A stretch of 64,000 bases of DNA, taken from positions 60,713,869-60,777,868 of the forward strand of contig NC_046683.1 of NCBI RefSeq assembly GCF_009870125.1, written 5' to 3'. Positions 1 to 10,400 of this stretch are shown one piece after another. Within the stretch, counting starts at the first letter, position 1. Every line of letters starts with the position of its first letter. A model generated the notes under the pieces. That model saw only the letters and a list, made by a program, of their open reading frames with translations. It was not told where the DNA came from and made no database searches. The translations under genes were made by a program, and so were the position numbers. The stretch is from Drosophila pseudoobscura (lineage: Eukaryota > Arthropoda > Insecta > Diptera > Drosophilidae).

Positions 1-335
1 TATGAAACTGCGAACGCCGCTAACATCATTCGAAGGCAACCCGTTGTGTGTTTGGGAAGGTATGAGGAGTACAGTCACAGACATATACCTTATTAATATT
101 ACAGAATATACAGTACAATCTCATACACAAATTCTCATAAATACAATTGTCCATGTCACTTCATGTCAATGAATATGACGACAAGAAAATTACATTAGCA
201 ACTAAGAATAGACTATTGCACTTGTAAACTCGAACCCACCAAAAAGGATGAAGCAATAAACTATTTGCTTTATTGCTGCCAAGTACCTAAGTAAATGCAC
301 TGAAATGTAACCCCCGCACAGAGTAAGTGCACCCA
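1..335. other. Flank left of the palindromic element
   Basis: AT-rich single-copy-looking sequence without a convincing open reading frame, RNA gene or repeat unit. It ends where the first copy of the 319-bp repeat module begins (accagtattttaaa at about 336). Confidence 0.4.
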
Positions 336-2880
336 AACCAGTATTTTAAAGGGAGCCAAATCGAAATCTTCGGAAGGCTATATCTCAGACAAATTTGGCC
401 AGATCGGAGAACGGTCAGCTGTCCCAGGATTGATGGTTACATCATGATTTTTTGCGAAAATCGTGACAAAATGGATGTCCTTTTTTCCGATCGCAATCGA
501 TTGACAGGACTCTCCTGATCACGAAAAGACATGCCGCACGCCGATCGGCTGCCGTATTGCAGAGATATAGCGTGCAGAAGAAACCAGTATTTCAAGGACA
601 TGCAAATCGTAGTTTTTGGAAGGCTATATCTCAGACAAATATGGCCAGATCGGCGAACGGTCAGCTGTCCCAGGATCGTGAGGGTCCTGACTGTCGATTG
701 GCATCAAAATCTCGACTACGAAAATGAGGCCGATTTTTTGAAAATTTAATGATGTAACCATCATGATTTTTTGCGAAAATCGTGAAAAAATGGATGTCCT
801 TTTTTCCGATCGCAATCGATTGGCAGGACTCTCCTGATCACGAAAAGACATGCCGCACCCCGATCGGCTGCCGTATTGCAGAGATATAGCGTGCAGAAGA
901 AACCAGTATTTCAAGGACATGCAAATCGTAGTTTTTGGAAGGCTATATCTCAGACAAATATGGCCAGATCGGAGAACGGTCAGCTGTCCCAGGATCGTGA
1001 GGGTCCTGACTGTCGATCGGCATCAAAATCTCGACTACGAAAATGAGGCCGATTTTTTGAAAATTTAATGATGGTTACATCATGATTTTTTGCGAAAATC
1101 GTGACAAAATGGATGTCCTTTTTTCCGATCGCAATCGATTGACAGGACTCTCCTGATCACGAAAAGACATGCCGCACGCCGATCGGCTGCCGTATTGCAG
1201 AGATATAGCGTGCAGAAGAAACCAGTATTTCAAGGACATGCAAATCGTAGTTTTTGGAAGGCTATATCTCAGACAAATATGGCCAGATCGGCGAACGGTC
1301 AGCTGTCCCAGGATCGTGAGGGTCCTGACTGTCGATTGGCATCAAAATCTCGACTACGAAAATGAGGCCGATTTTTTGAAAATTTAATGATGTAACCATC
1401 ATGATTTTTTGCGAAAATCGTGAAAAAATGGATGTCCTCTTTTCCGATCGCAATCGATTGGCACGACTCTCCTGATCACGGAAAGACATGCCGCACCCCG
1501 ATCGGCTGCCGTATTGCAGAGATATAGCGTGCAGAAGAGACCAGTATTTTAAAGATACGCAAATTCGAATCTTCCCATGCTATATCTCTGACAAATTTGG
1601 CCAGATCGGCGAACGGTCAGCTGTCCCAGGATCATGAGGGTCCTGACTGTCGATCGGCATCAAAATCTCGACTACGAAAATGAGGCCGATTTTTTGAAAA
1701 TTTAATGATGTAACCATCATGATTTTTTGCGAAAATCGTGAAAAAATGGATGTCCTCTTTTCCGATCGCAATCGATTGGCAGGACTCTCCTGATCACGAA
1801 AAGACATGCCGCACGCCAATCGGCTGCCGTATTGCAGAGATATAGCGTGCAGAAGAGACCAGTATTTTAAAGATACGCAAATTCGAATCTTCGCAAGGCT
1901 ATATCTCAGACAAATTTGGCCAGATCGGCGAACGGTCAGCTGTCCCAGGATCGTGAGGGTCCTGACTGTCGATCGGCATCAAAATCTCGACTACGAAAAT
2001 GAGGCCGATTTTTTGAAAATTTAATGATGTAACCATCATGATTTTTTGCGAAAATCGTGAAAAAATGGATGTCCTTTTTTTCGATCGCAATCGATTGGCA
2101 GGACTCTCCTGATCACGGAAAGACATGCCGCACCCCGATCGGCTGCCGTATTGCAGAGATATAGCGTGCAGAAGAAACCAGTATTTCTAGGACATGCAAA
2201 TTCGAATCTTCGCAAGGCTATATCTCAGACAAATTTGGCCAGATCGGAGAACGGTCAGCTGTCCCAGGATCGTGAGGGTCCTGACTGTCGATCGGCATCA
2301 AAATCTCGACTACGAAAATGAGGCCGATTTTTTGAAAATTTAATGATGTAACCATCATGATTTTTTGCGAAAATCGTGAAAAAATGGATGTCCTTTTTTT
2401 CGATCGCAATCGATTGGCAGGACTCTCCTGATCACGGAAAGACATGCCGCACCCCGATCGGCTGCCGTATTGCAGAGATATAGCGTGCAGAAGAAACCAG
2501 TATTTCTAGGACATGCAAATCGTAGTTTTTGGAAGGCTATATCTCAGAGAAATATGGCCAGATCGGAGAACGGTCAGCTGTCCCAGGATCGTGAGGGTCC
2601 TGACTGTCGATCGGCATCAAAATCTCGACTACGAAAATGAGGCCGATTTTTTGAAAATTTAATGATGTAACCATCATGATTTTTTGCGAAAATCGTGAAA
2701 AAATGGATGTCCTTTTTTCCGATCGCAATCGATTGGCAGGACTCTCCTGATCACGGAAAGACATGCCGCACCCCGATCGGCTGCCGTATTGCAGAGATAT
2801 AGCGTGCAGAAGAGACCAGTATCTTATAGATACGCAAATTTGAATCTTCGCAAGGCAGACAAATAGGGCCAGATCGGTGG
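336..2880 (+). repeat. 319-bp tandem repeat array, left arm
   Basis: The marker ctatatctcagacaaat recurs near 378, 624, 943, 1262, 1581, 1900, 2219 and 2538, so the period is 319 bp. The first unit is shorter by about 73 bp, and the array ends with a truncated unit near 2854-2880 that has lost the ctatatct part. Adjacent copies differ by only a few substitutions. Reading frames of 72-79 residues recur in every unit on both strands, but these are a by-product of the repeat and show no start context or protein-like features. Confidence 0.9.
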
Positions 2881-3039
2881 AGGACCCACTCTCCCAGGAT
2901 AGTAAGGGTCCAGACTGTCGCTCGGCATGATGATTCATCATGAATTTTTGCGAAAATCGTGATGAAATGGATGTCAGGGCAATCGATGTTACCCACTGTG
3001 GCGTCGGCTATCGTCGTGGCATAATGAGCCTGCCCTGAC

Positions 3040-3515
3040 GCCCATTCATACGCCGCCGAAACAAGCGATGGTCTACAGCTTCAAAACGCGTAAGTGAATC
3101 AGTATATAATTGTGGAAATATTTGAAAATATATGTATCTTCCTTCACAGAGGACTTATGTACCCTACGACTTACCTCAAACCGAGTCCTGTCCGATTTCC
3201 CCCCGCCAGACGGAGACCTATCCAAGCATTAGCGAGGCGTATGGGAGACAGACAGAATCATATCCGTATCAGCAGGATAGAAGTGCACAACTACAAGATC
3301 CGAGCCTAGCAAGCCATCGTCATCCTTCGACCTGGCCATCGACAACAAGGACTCTGACTCTGGCAACCAATGGAGGGGATACACGGGCTACTACCTAGAC
3401 TCTAGACAGATCACGTTGTTGTTAGGCTTAGGGATATATAGTAGTATAGTATACGGATATATAGTAGATAAAATTGTCTATTTGTACTAAGCCAAGTTTT
3501 GATGAATAAAACTAT
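3040..3515 (+). pseudogene. Gene-like unit with intron, left copy
   Basis: A basic stretch (Arg/Lys rich, reading RRRNKRWSTASKR) ends at a donor GTAAGT at about 3090. A pyrimidine-rich acceptor ending in CACAG follows near 3149, and the frame continues into RTYVPYDLPQTES and two more QTE-type motifs, stopping at 3398. A canonical AATAAA lies at about 3504. The intron is about 60 bp, typical for flies. The continuous frame becomes low quality after about residue 55 of exon 2. A different frame (FDLAIDNKDSDSGNQW, then GYTGYYLDSRQ) looks more protein-like there, which suggests a frameshift in a once-coding sequence. I do not recognise the family. The best explanation is a captured 3' end of a host gene. 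Confidence 0.45.
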
Positions 3516-3539
3516 TGAAAAATCATCCTTGCTGTATTC

Positions 3540-4345
3540 TGTATCGGGGGAGACTATTCACATTACAAAAAGGCGTGGGACGCCCAGATCGGTACACAAA
3601 TGGCGGAATAAACGGATTTTTTTGATTGGGGAAAAGGTCCTTGATCCTTAATAAGGACACCACTAATTTAGGGACATTTTTTCGATCACAGGAAGCCATC
3701 GCACGCCAGATCGGCCCACAAATAGCCCATAAAACTAAATATGTATGGTAGGGGTTGTTGGAGTCCTTAACGAAGGATCAAGGATATTTTTCTGATCACG
3801 GCGGACCATGGCACGCCCCGATCCGACCACAAATAAGAGAGAAAACAAGATATACATATCTAGAGCAAATATCCTTGATCCTTGGTCCTTGATAAGGAAT
3901 GCATCAGATAAAGGAAGCTATTCCGAACCCAGGAAGTCGTCGCACGTCGCGATCGGGCCACAAATAAGGGCGAAAACAAGATTTATATGTCTAGAGCAAA
4001 TATCCTTGATCCTTGGTCCTTGATAAGGAATGCATTAGATAAAGGAAGCTATTCCGAACCCAGGAAGGCGTCGCACGTCGCGATCGGGCAACAAATAAGG
4101 GAGAAAACATGATTTATATGTCTAGACCAAATATCCTTGGTCCTTGATAAGGAATGCATCAGATAAAGGAAGCTATTCCGAACCCAGGAAGGCGTCGCAC
4201 GTCGCGATCGGGCCACAAATAAGGGCGAAAACAAGATTTATATGTCTAGAGCAAATATCCTTGATCCTTGGTCCTTGATAAGGAATGCATTAGATAAAGG
4301 AAGCTATTCCGAACCCAGGAAGCCATCGCACGTCATGATCGGGCT
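3540..4345 (+). repeat. ~130-bp tandem repeats, left arm
   Basis: About seven diverged units share a core like gccatcgcacgccagatcgg followed by ccacaaata, with cores near 3571, 3697, 3807, 3936, 4066, 4190 and 4322. The last four are closest to each other, with a period of 124-132 bp and the marker gataaggaatgcat at about 3892, 4022, 4146 and 4277. Open frames of 61-79 residues here reflect the repeat and not a gene. Confidence 0.8.
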
Positions 4346-4440
4346 TCAAATAACGAAGAAAACAACAAAAGTACTTGTTGTCAATTGTTGTACAACAACA
4401 ACAACTTTCAAATTGCGTCCGCTCAAATGGGGAAAAACGA

Positions 4441-4606
4441 GAATTTCAGATCTGGGATACCAGGCGAACAGAAATCAGTAGAAGGTCGCTGCTTTTTTTA
4501 AAACTTTCCCGCCATTTTTCAACCCAAAAGTATGCAACATTTTTTGCAATCGCCAAAGTTGCTTGCTGTTGATTTCTGTTCGCCTGGTATCCCAGATCTG
4601 AAATTC
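4441..4606. repeat. Hairpin apex of the palindrome
   Basis: A perfect 37-bp inverted repeat (4441-4477 against 4570-4606, beginning gaatttcagatctgggata) flanks a 92-bp loop with no visible symmetry. Outside it the arms continue as an imperfect inverted repeat (CAACAA-rich, about 4380-4440 against 4607-4690). Confidence 0.9.
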
Positions 4607-4699
4607 TGGATTTTGGTCATTTCAGAGGTCGCAGGTTGAGGATTGTTGTTGTATAACAACAAACATTTCTAGTATAACAATTGGCAACAACAACTTTTG

Positions 4700-5130
4700 T
4701 TGTTTTCTTCGTTATTTGAAGCCCGATCGAGACGTGCGATGGCTTCCTGGGTTCCGAATAGCTTCCTTGATTTAGTGCATTCTTTATCAAGGACCAAGGA
4801 TCAAGGATATTTGCTCTAGACATGTATATCTTGTTTTCTCGCTTATTTGTGGTCGGATCGGGGCGTGCCATGGTCCGCCGTGATCAGAATAATATCCTTG
4901 ATCCTTCGTTAAGGACTCCAACAACCCCTACCATACATATTTAGTTTTATGGGCTATTTGTGGGCCGATCTGGGCGTGCGATGGCTTCCTGTGATCGAAA
5001 AAATGTCCCTAAATTAGTGGTGTCCTTATTAAGGATCAAGGACCTTTTCCCCAATCAAAAAAATCCGTTTATTCCGCCATTTGTGTACCGATCTGGGCGT
5101 CCCACGCCTTTTTGTAATGTGAATAGTCTC
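4700..5130 (-). repeat. ~130-bp tandem repeats, right arm
   Basis: Reverse-complement counterpart of the left-arm array with only about four units (cores near 4737, 4868, 4978 and 5100, against seven on the left). The missing units correspond to the most homogeneous left copies, as expected if the left side expanded by unequal exchange after the palindrome formed. Confidence 0.75.
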
Positions 5131-5149
5131 CCCCGATACAGAATACAGC

Positions 5150-5630
5150 AAGGATGATTTTTCAATAGTTTTATTCATCAAAACTTGGCTTAGTACAAAT
5201 AGACAATTTTATCTACTATATATCCGTATACTATACTACTATATATCCCTAAGCCTAACAACAACGTGATCTGTCTAGAGTCTAGGTAGTAGCCCGTGTA
5301 TCCCCTCCATTGGTTGCCAGAGTCAGAGTCCTTGTTGTCGATGGCCAGGTCGAAGGATGACGATGGCTTGCTAGGCTCGGATCTTGTAGTTGTGCACTTC
5401 TATCCTGCTGATACGGATATGATTCTGTCTGTCTCCCATACGCCTCGCTAATGCTTGGATAGGTCTCCGTCTGGCGGGGGGAAATCGGACAGGACTCGGT
5501 TTGAGGTAAGTCGTGGGGTACATAAGTCCTCTGTGAAGGAAGAAACATATATTTTCAAATATTTCCACAATTATATACTGATTCACTTACGCGTTTTGAA
5601 GCTGTAGCCCATCGCTTGATTCGGCGGCGT
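5150..5630 (-). pseudogene. Gene-like unit with intron, right copy
   Basis: Inverted copy of the unit at 3040-3515. Splice donor, acceptor, the QTES-containing frame (stop at 5282) and the AATAAA signal (about 5172-5177 on the minus strand) are all kept. Only scattered differences are seen, for example Tyr to His in the VPYDLPQ stretch and a changed base after the ATG of exon 1. Retention of both splice sites and the frame in two inverted copies fits recent duplication or gene conversion between arms. Confidence 0.45.
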
Positions 5631-5739
5631 ATGAATGGTCGTCAGGGCAGGCTCATTATGCCACGACGATAGCCGAACGCCACAGTGGGTAACATCGATT
5701 GCCCTGACATCCATTTCATCACGATTTTCGCAAAAATTC

Positions 5740-6785
5740 ATGATGAATCATCATGCCGAGCGACAGTCTGGACCCTTACTATCCTGGGAGAGTGGGTCCT
5801 CCACCGATCTGGCCTTATTTGTCTGCCTTGCGAAGATTCAAATTTGCGTATCTATAAAATACTGGTCTCTTCTGCACGCTATATCTCTGCAATACGGCAG
5901 CCGATCGGGGTGCGGCATGTCTTTCCGTGATCAGGAGAGTCCTGCCAATCGATTGCGATCGGAAAAAAGGACATCCATTTTTTCACGATTTTCGCAAAAA
6001 ATCATGATGGTTACATCATTAAATTTTCAAAAAATCGGCCTCATTTTCGTAGTCGAGATTTTGATGCCGATCGACAGTCAGGACCCTCACGATCCTGGGA
6101 CAGCTGACCGTTCTCCGATCTGGCCAAATTTGTCTGAGATATAGCCTTGCGAAGATTCGAATTTGCATGTCCTAGAAATACTGGTTTCTTCTGCACGCTA
6201 TATCTCTGCAATACGGCAGCCGATCGGGGTGCGGCATGTCTTTCCGTGATCAGGAGAGTCCTGCCAATCGATTGCGATCGAAAAAAAGGACATCCATTTT
6301 TTCACGATTTTCGCAAAAAATCATGATGGTTACATCATTAAATTTTCAAAAAATCGGCCTCATTTTCGTAGTCGAGATTTTGATGCCGATCGACAGTCAG
6401 GACCCTCACGATCCTGGGACAGCTGACCGTTCTCCGATCTGGCCAAATTTGTCTGAGATATAGCCTTGCGAAGATTCGAATTTGCGTATCTATAAAATAC
6501 TGGTCTCTTCTGCACGCTATATCTCTGCAATACGGCAACCGATCGGGGTGCGGCATGTCTTTCCGTGATCAGGAGAGTCCTGCCAATCGATTGCGATCGG
6601 AAAAAAGGACATCCATTTTTTCACGATTTTCGCAAAAAATCATGATGGTTACATCATTAAATTTTCAAAAAATCGGCCTCATTTTCGTAGTCGAGATTTT
6701 GATGCCGATCGACAGTCAGGACCCTCACGATCCTGGGACAGCTGACCGTTTGCCAATCTGGCCCTATTTGTCTGAGATATAGCTA
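5740..6785 (-). repeat. 319-bp tandem repeat array, right arm
   Basis: Three units plus a truncated inner unit, inverted relative to the left array. The marker atttgtctgagatatag occurs near 6128, 6447 and 6766 (spacing 319), and the inner truncated unit at about 5818 shows the same deletion as the left inner unit. The array ends at the ctgagatatag near 6780, where unrelated AT-rich sequence begins. Confidence 0.9.
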
Positions 6786-7409
6786 TATATTCCGAAGACT
6801 TACTATTTTGTCTTTCCGTAAACGCGCAAATTTCGAAATTTAAATCTACATTCATTGCAATAATTTGTACAAGATCGTAGTACATTAGCCTAATGGAAAC
6901 CGAAAAGAAACATCAAATAATAAATTATTCACATTTAATAAATAGTGCAAACTTATGCTACCGACTTATACACATCCAAATCTAACATTAACATAAGAAT
7001 CGCATTGAAATGAACTGAATTCCAAAAAAAAAATGATGTATTTAAATCATAGCTTCGTATACAAAGTAAATTATATTGATTTCGCACTTAAACAAGGAAT
7101 TTAATATAATAAATCTTAAATACTGAGGATTGGCAACACACAGATATCGCCAAAGTATGTATAACAAGAATTGTCATTCCAAAATTGTTCTATCCTCGAG
7201 CGAACAATTTTCGAACAAGATTTTGTTATTTGCACGTTCCGATTAACGATCTAACTAACGTTATATTCCCTACTTAGAGCTACTAAAAATCGTTTCCAAA
7301 GACCTACATCCTGCAAACTAATTTGGAGCCTACACTTGTCGTAGAACTTCCTTCTTGTAATCTCATCTTGACGTTATTTGGCCGACTCTGTCCTTGCTCG
7401 ATGATCATT
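6786..7409 (-). other. 3' flank of the SEA/mucin gene
   Basis: AT-rich sequence between the palindrome and the stop codon of the next minus-strand gene, presumably its 3' UTR and terminator region. I see no canonical AATAAA on the minus strand. The variants ATTAAA (tttaat on the plus strand near 6954 and 7101) are candidates. No other feature is visible. Confidence 0.4.
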
Positions 7410-10400
7410 TCATTTCTTGACTGTGACCTTGATGCCGCCCTTAACGACCGCCTCGGCAGGGGGCTGGCCGAACCTACGGCTCTGGTTTAGGTTGATCTTG
7501 CGCCGTATGTTGGCTGCACCGCCACCACTGCCCTTTCCCTGGCTGGAAACGGCGGAAGGCCCGCTCTGACTGCTGCGCTGCGCTTCAAAGTCTTCGGTGG
7601 GGGGCTTGTAGGTGCGAATGCCCGAATTGGAGCGCACGGGGAGCAGGGTGACCAAGCGATGCACACTCGCCTCCGTGGTGGATGTGGGCTCGACGAACTG
7701 TGAGATCTTCAGCAGTTCCTCGTACTTCAGCGGATCCACCACTTCCACCTCCGCCTCGCCGACCACTGGAATGGCTGCGCCCAGCATCTCTGAAGACCCA
7801 TCGTCCATAAAACTGGACATTGGCTTAATGAATGGCTCCCGCTCCCGCTCCCGCTGGTCTATATAGCTCTTTACGCTCGATTCTTGGACTGGCAGTTCCG
7901 TGGTCGTTGAAATCAGGACTGGCCTCACTCTTGACTCCTCCTTGGGGGGATGCTTGAGTTTGTTCTGGGAAAACGGGGGAAATTTGTTGGGTACACTCGG
8001 GGTGATGCCCAGCTTGGAGGCCAGCGTGTCAAAGATCAGCGAAATGTCCTGTATGTTGCTGGCATTGTTGATGCGCGTCTTGATGTCGTTCAGCGTCAGG
8101 TTCTCCGACTTGTCAATGTCCTCCGATACCCAGGCCTGCAGCGTCTTGTTGAAGATCTTCCGCATATTCGCATTGTGTCCGTAGTTCTGCGCGGACGAGC
8201 TGTTGACGAACTCCCACTTGGAGTGCGAGGGGAAAAGGTTGGAATCGTCCATCATCGTGGGTCGCTCGCTGGTCGTTCGGATGCGGTTTCTGTTCGAAAT
8301 GCTGCTGGCGGTTCTTGGCTCCTCCGTGGTTGTGCTGGATGTGGTCGTAGTGGCGCTTGTTGTGCTTGCCAGGGTGTCGTTTGACAGAATCAGGGACGGG
8401 GTATTGCGCTGCAGGATGTGCTCCTTTAGATTCATAAAGTTCGGCTTGGACGGATTGCCAGTGTGCGGCTTCGGCGTCTCGGTTTCATCGGGCTCTATCC
8501 GTGACTCTAAAACATCGATCGCAGGGTCCTGCTCCTGCTCCTGCTCCGTTTCAGGCTCTGGCTTCGGAGTGGTGCTCCTGGTGGTAGCATTTCCATTTCC
8601 CTCCTTTGGTAGATTCAGCAGCTCCATGAAAAACTCCCCAATGGTGTCGGCCAGCACTGAATTGTCCGTCGGCTTCAGGGAGGGCAGAGCTGGCGCGCTC
8701 GTGGGTCTGGGTGAGCTGCTAACCACGAATCTCACTGGAGGAGGAGGGCTGGTGGTGTGGTTGATCTTGTGGGTGGTGACCTCAACGGGGCCCTGCCTTG
8801 TGGAGGTTTCCAGCTTCTCCTGCTTCTCCGGCTTTTCTTGCTTCTTGGCTATGACACCGCCGCCCAAGTGCTCGAACCTCTCGTTGCTGGCATCGATGTT
8901 GAAAGGCAGCTTGTCCCCAGTTCCCAGCGTCGGATCGATCGGCTTGAATGGTGGTATAATGACATCATCGATCAGGGGCACCGGCAGGGGATGCGGCTCG
9001 ACCAGAGCTCCGCCCAGGCGCTCTATGTTCTCAGTGCCTGGCATGAAGATCGGACTGCCAAAGTTGTGGTAGAAGAGCATATCCTGCTCCGGCTGCTCCT
9101 GCCCTGCACCTGGCATCTCATGCTTCGTCTCGGTCATGCGTACTCCCTGGTTGAGGAATCCCGCAATGGACATGGGCCCATAGGGATCATCGATGGTCAC
9201 TGGCGCCACAGCGGCTGTCGGTGGCGTGGGATTGTCTCCTATAAACGGCAGTTCCAGCTCATCGATCCGCCTCTGGGGTATATGATTGACAGTGGGCGTG
9301 GTTCCACCTGCCATGGGCAGGGTTTTAGTCGGAAAAGCGGGCGGCGGTCCAGGCATTAGCTCCGGCACCTCACGGTGCATCGGACGCCAGGGCTGGGTGT
9401 CCAGAATGGGATACGTGGTGAAGAGATTCGCATCCAGCTTGGGCAGATTCACGCTCCCATGCGTGGGTGTCGGTGCAGTCACGGTCACAGCGGGATAGGT
9501 GAATGTCGTGGTGCTGGCCAGAGTGGTGCTGGGTGCTGGGGCCTTGGTGGTGGTACTTGCAGCAACGGTTGTTGTCGTTGTTGGCTTGGGTGTCGTGGTT
9601 GTTGTACTTGTTGTCGTTGTGCTGGTGCTAGTGGTAGTGCTGGTGCTGGTGCTGGTACTAGTGCTAGTGGTTCTCTTTGTGCTTGTTGTTGCTGGTCTCC
9701 TAGTCGTCTTGGTGGTGGCTCTGGTGGTGGTGGCAGGGGGCAGGGAAGGCTGCTGCTGCTGGGGCACAATCGTCGTGAGCTTCTCAATGCCTGGCTTCTT
9801 GGGCTTTACCCGCAGGGAGTAGGGCGTCACCGCTATCGATTTAGGAGGCAGACTGCTGCTGCTCTGGTAGGCCCGGGTGGGGGGGATCTTCTTGCGGGCA
9901 ATGTCCGCATCCGTTTTGGTTATCTCGAAGGATCCCTCGAAGGAGCCCTGAATGACGGGCGCATTCTCAACATCGATCTCCGGCTCCTCGTCGGCGGAGT
10001 GGTTTCGAACGAGCGGGTTCCGGGGCTTGGGAGTAGTGTTGCTGTTACTGTTGCCCGGTGGCTTTGGGTGCACCGCCGGGGCAGGCGTTCCCTTCTTCAT
10101 GAGCCGTTTCTCCAGCTGGGTCTGACTAGTGGGCACCGTTTGCTGCAAAGCAAACAAGAGGGTTAGTGGAGATCAGGGGAAGATGGTGGGCTATCGCCTG
10201 CTTACAGCCTCCTTTAAGATTGCCGCTGATCGCACTACTTGCTCGTCCATGATCCGCTTGATCTCCACAGACTCCGTGTCCAGGCGGAGCGAGCGATAGA
10301 GTGACTTGGTGGCCGCTGTCTCCAGGAACAGAGACTCCTTGATATACTCCTCCACGCTCAGTATATTCCTGCAGAGATCGAAGAGGGGTCAAACCCACAA

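Larger units (their letters stand above)
336..6785. mobile_element. Large palindromic foldback-like element
   Basis: The two halves are reverse complements in the same nested order. From outside to inside they are a 319-bp tandem array, a gene-like unit with intron and poly(A) signal, ~130-bp tandem repeats, and a short hairpin apex. The middle of the arms (about 2880-3530 against 5140-5760) differs at only a few percent of positions by eye, while the inner repeats differ more in copy number and sequence. Long inverted repeats built from internal tandem modules are typical of Foldback and Galileo DNA transposons of Drosophila, which is the closest match in architecture. I see no transposase reading frame, so if it is mobile it is non-autonomous. 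Clear target-site duplications were not found at the edges. It could instead be a satellite-derived inverted duplication or a hairpin-RNA locus. Confidence 0.7.

Noticed and set aside
531-2445. Repeated 72-79 residue frames on both strands in the 319-bp array
   Set aside because: They recur with the 319-bp period on both strands with equal conservation, lack start contexts and codon bias, and simply follow from a repeat unit that happens to lack stops.
8203-9072. Plus-strand 289-codon frame opposite the SEA/mucin gene
   Set aside because: It is the antisense shadow of a Thr/Ser/Pro-rich coding exon (Val/Leu/Gly-rich product), with no promoter or splice support.
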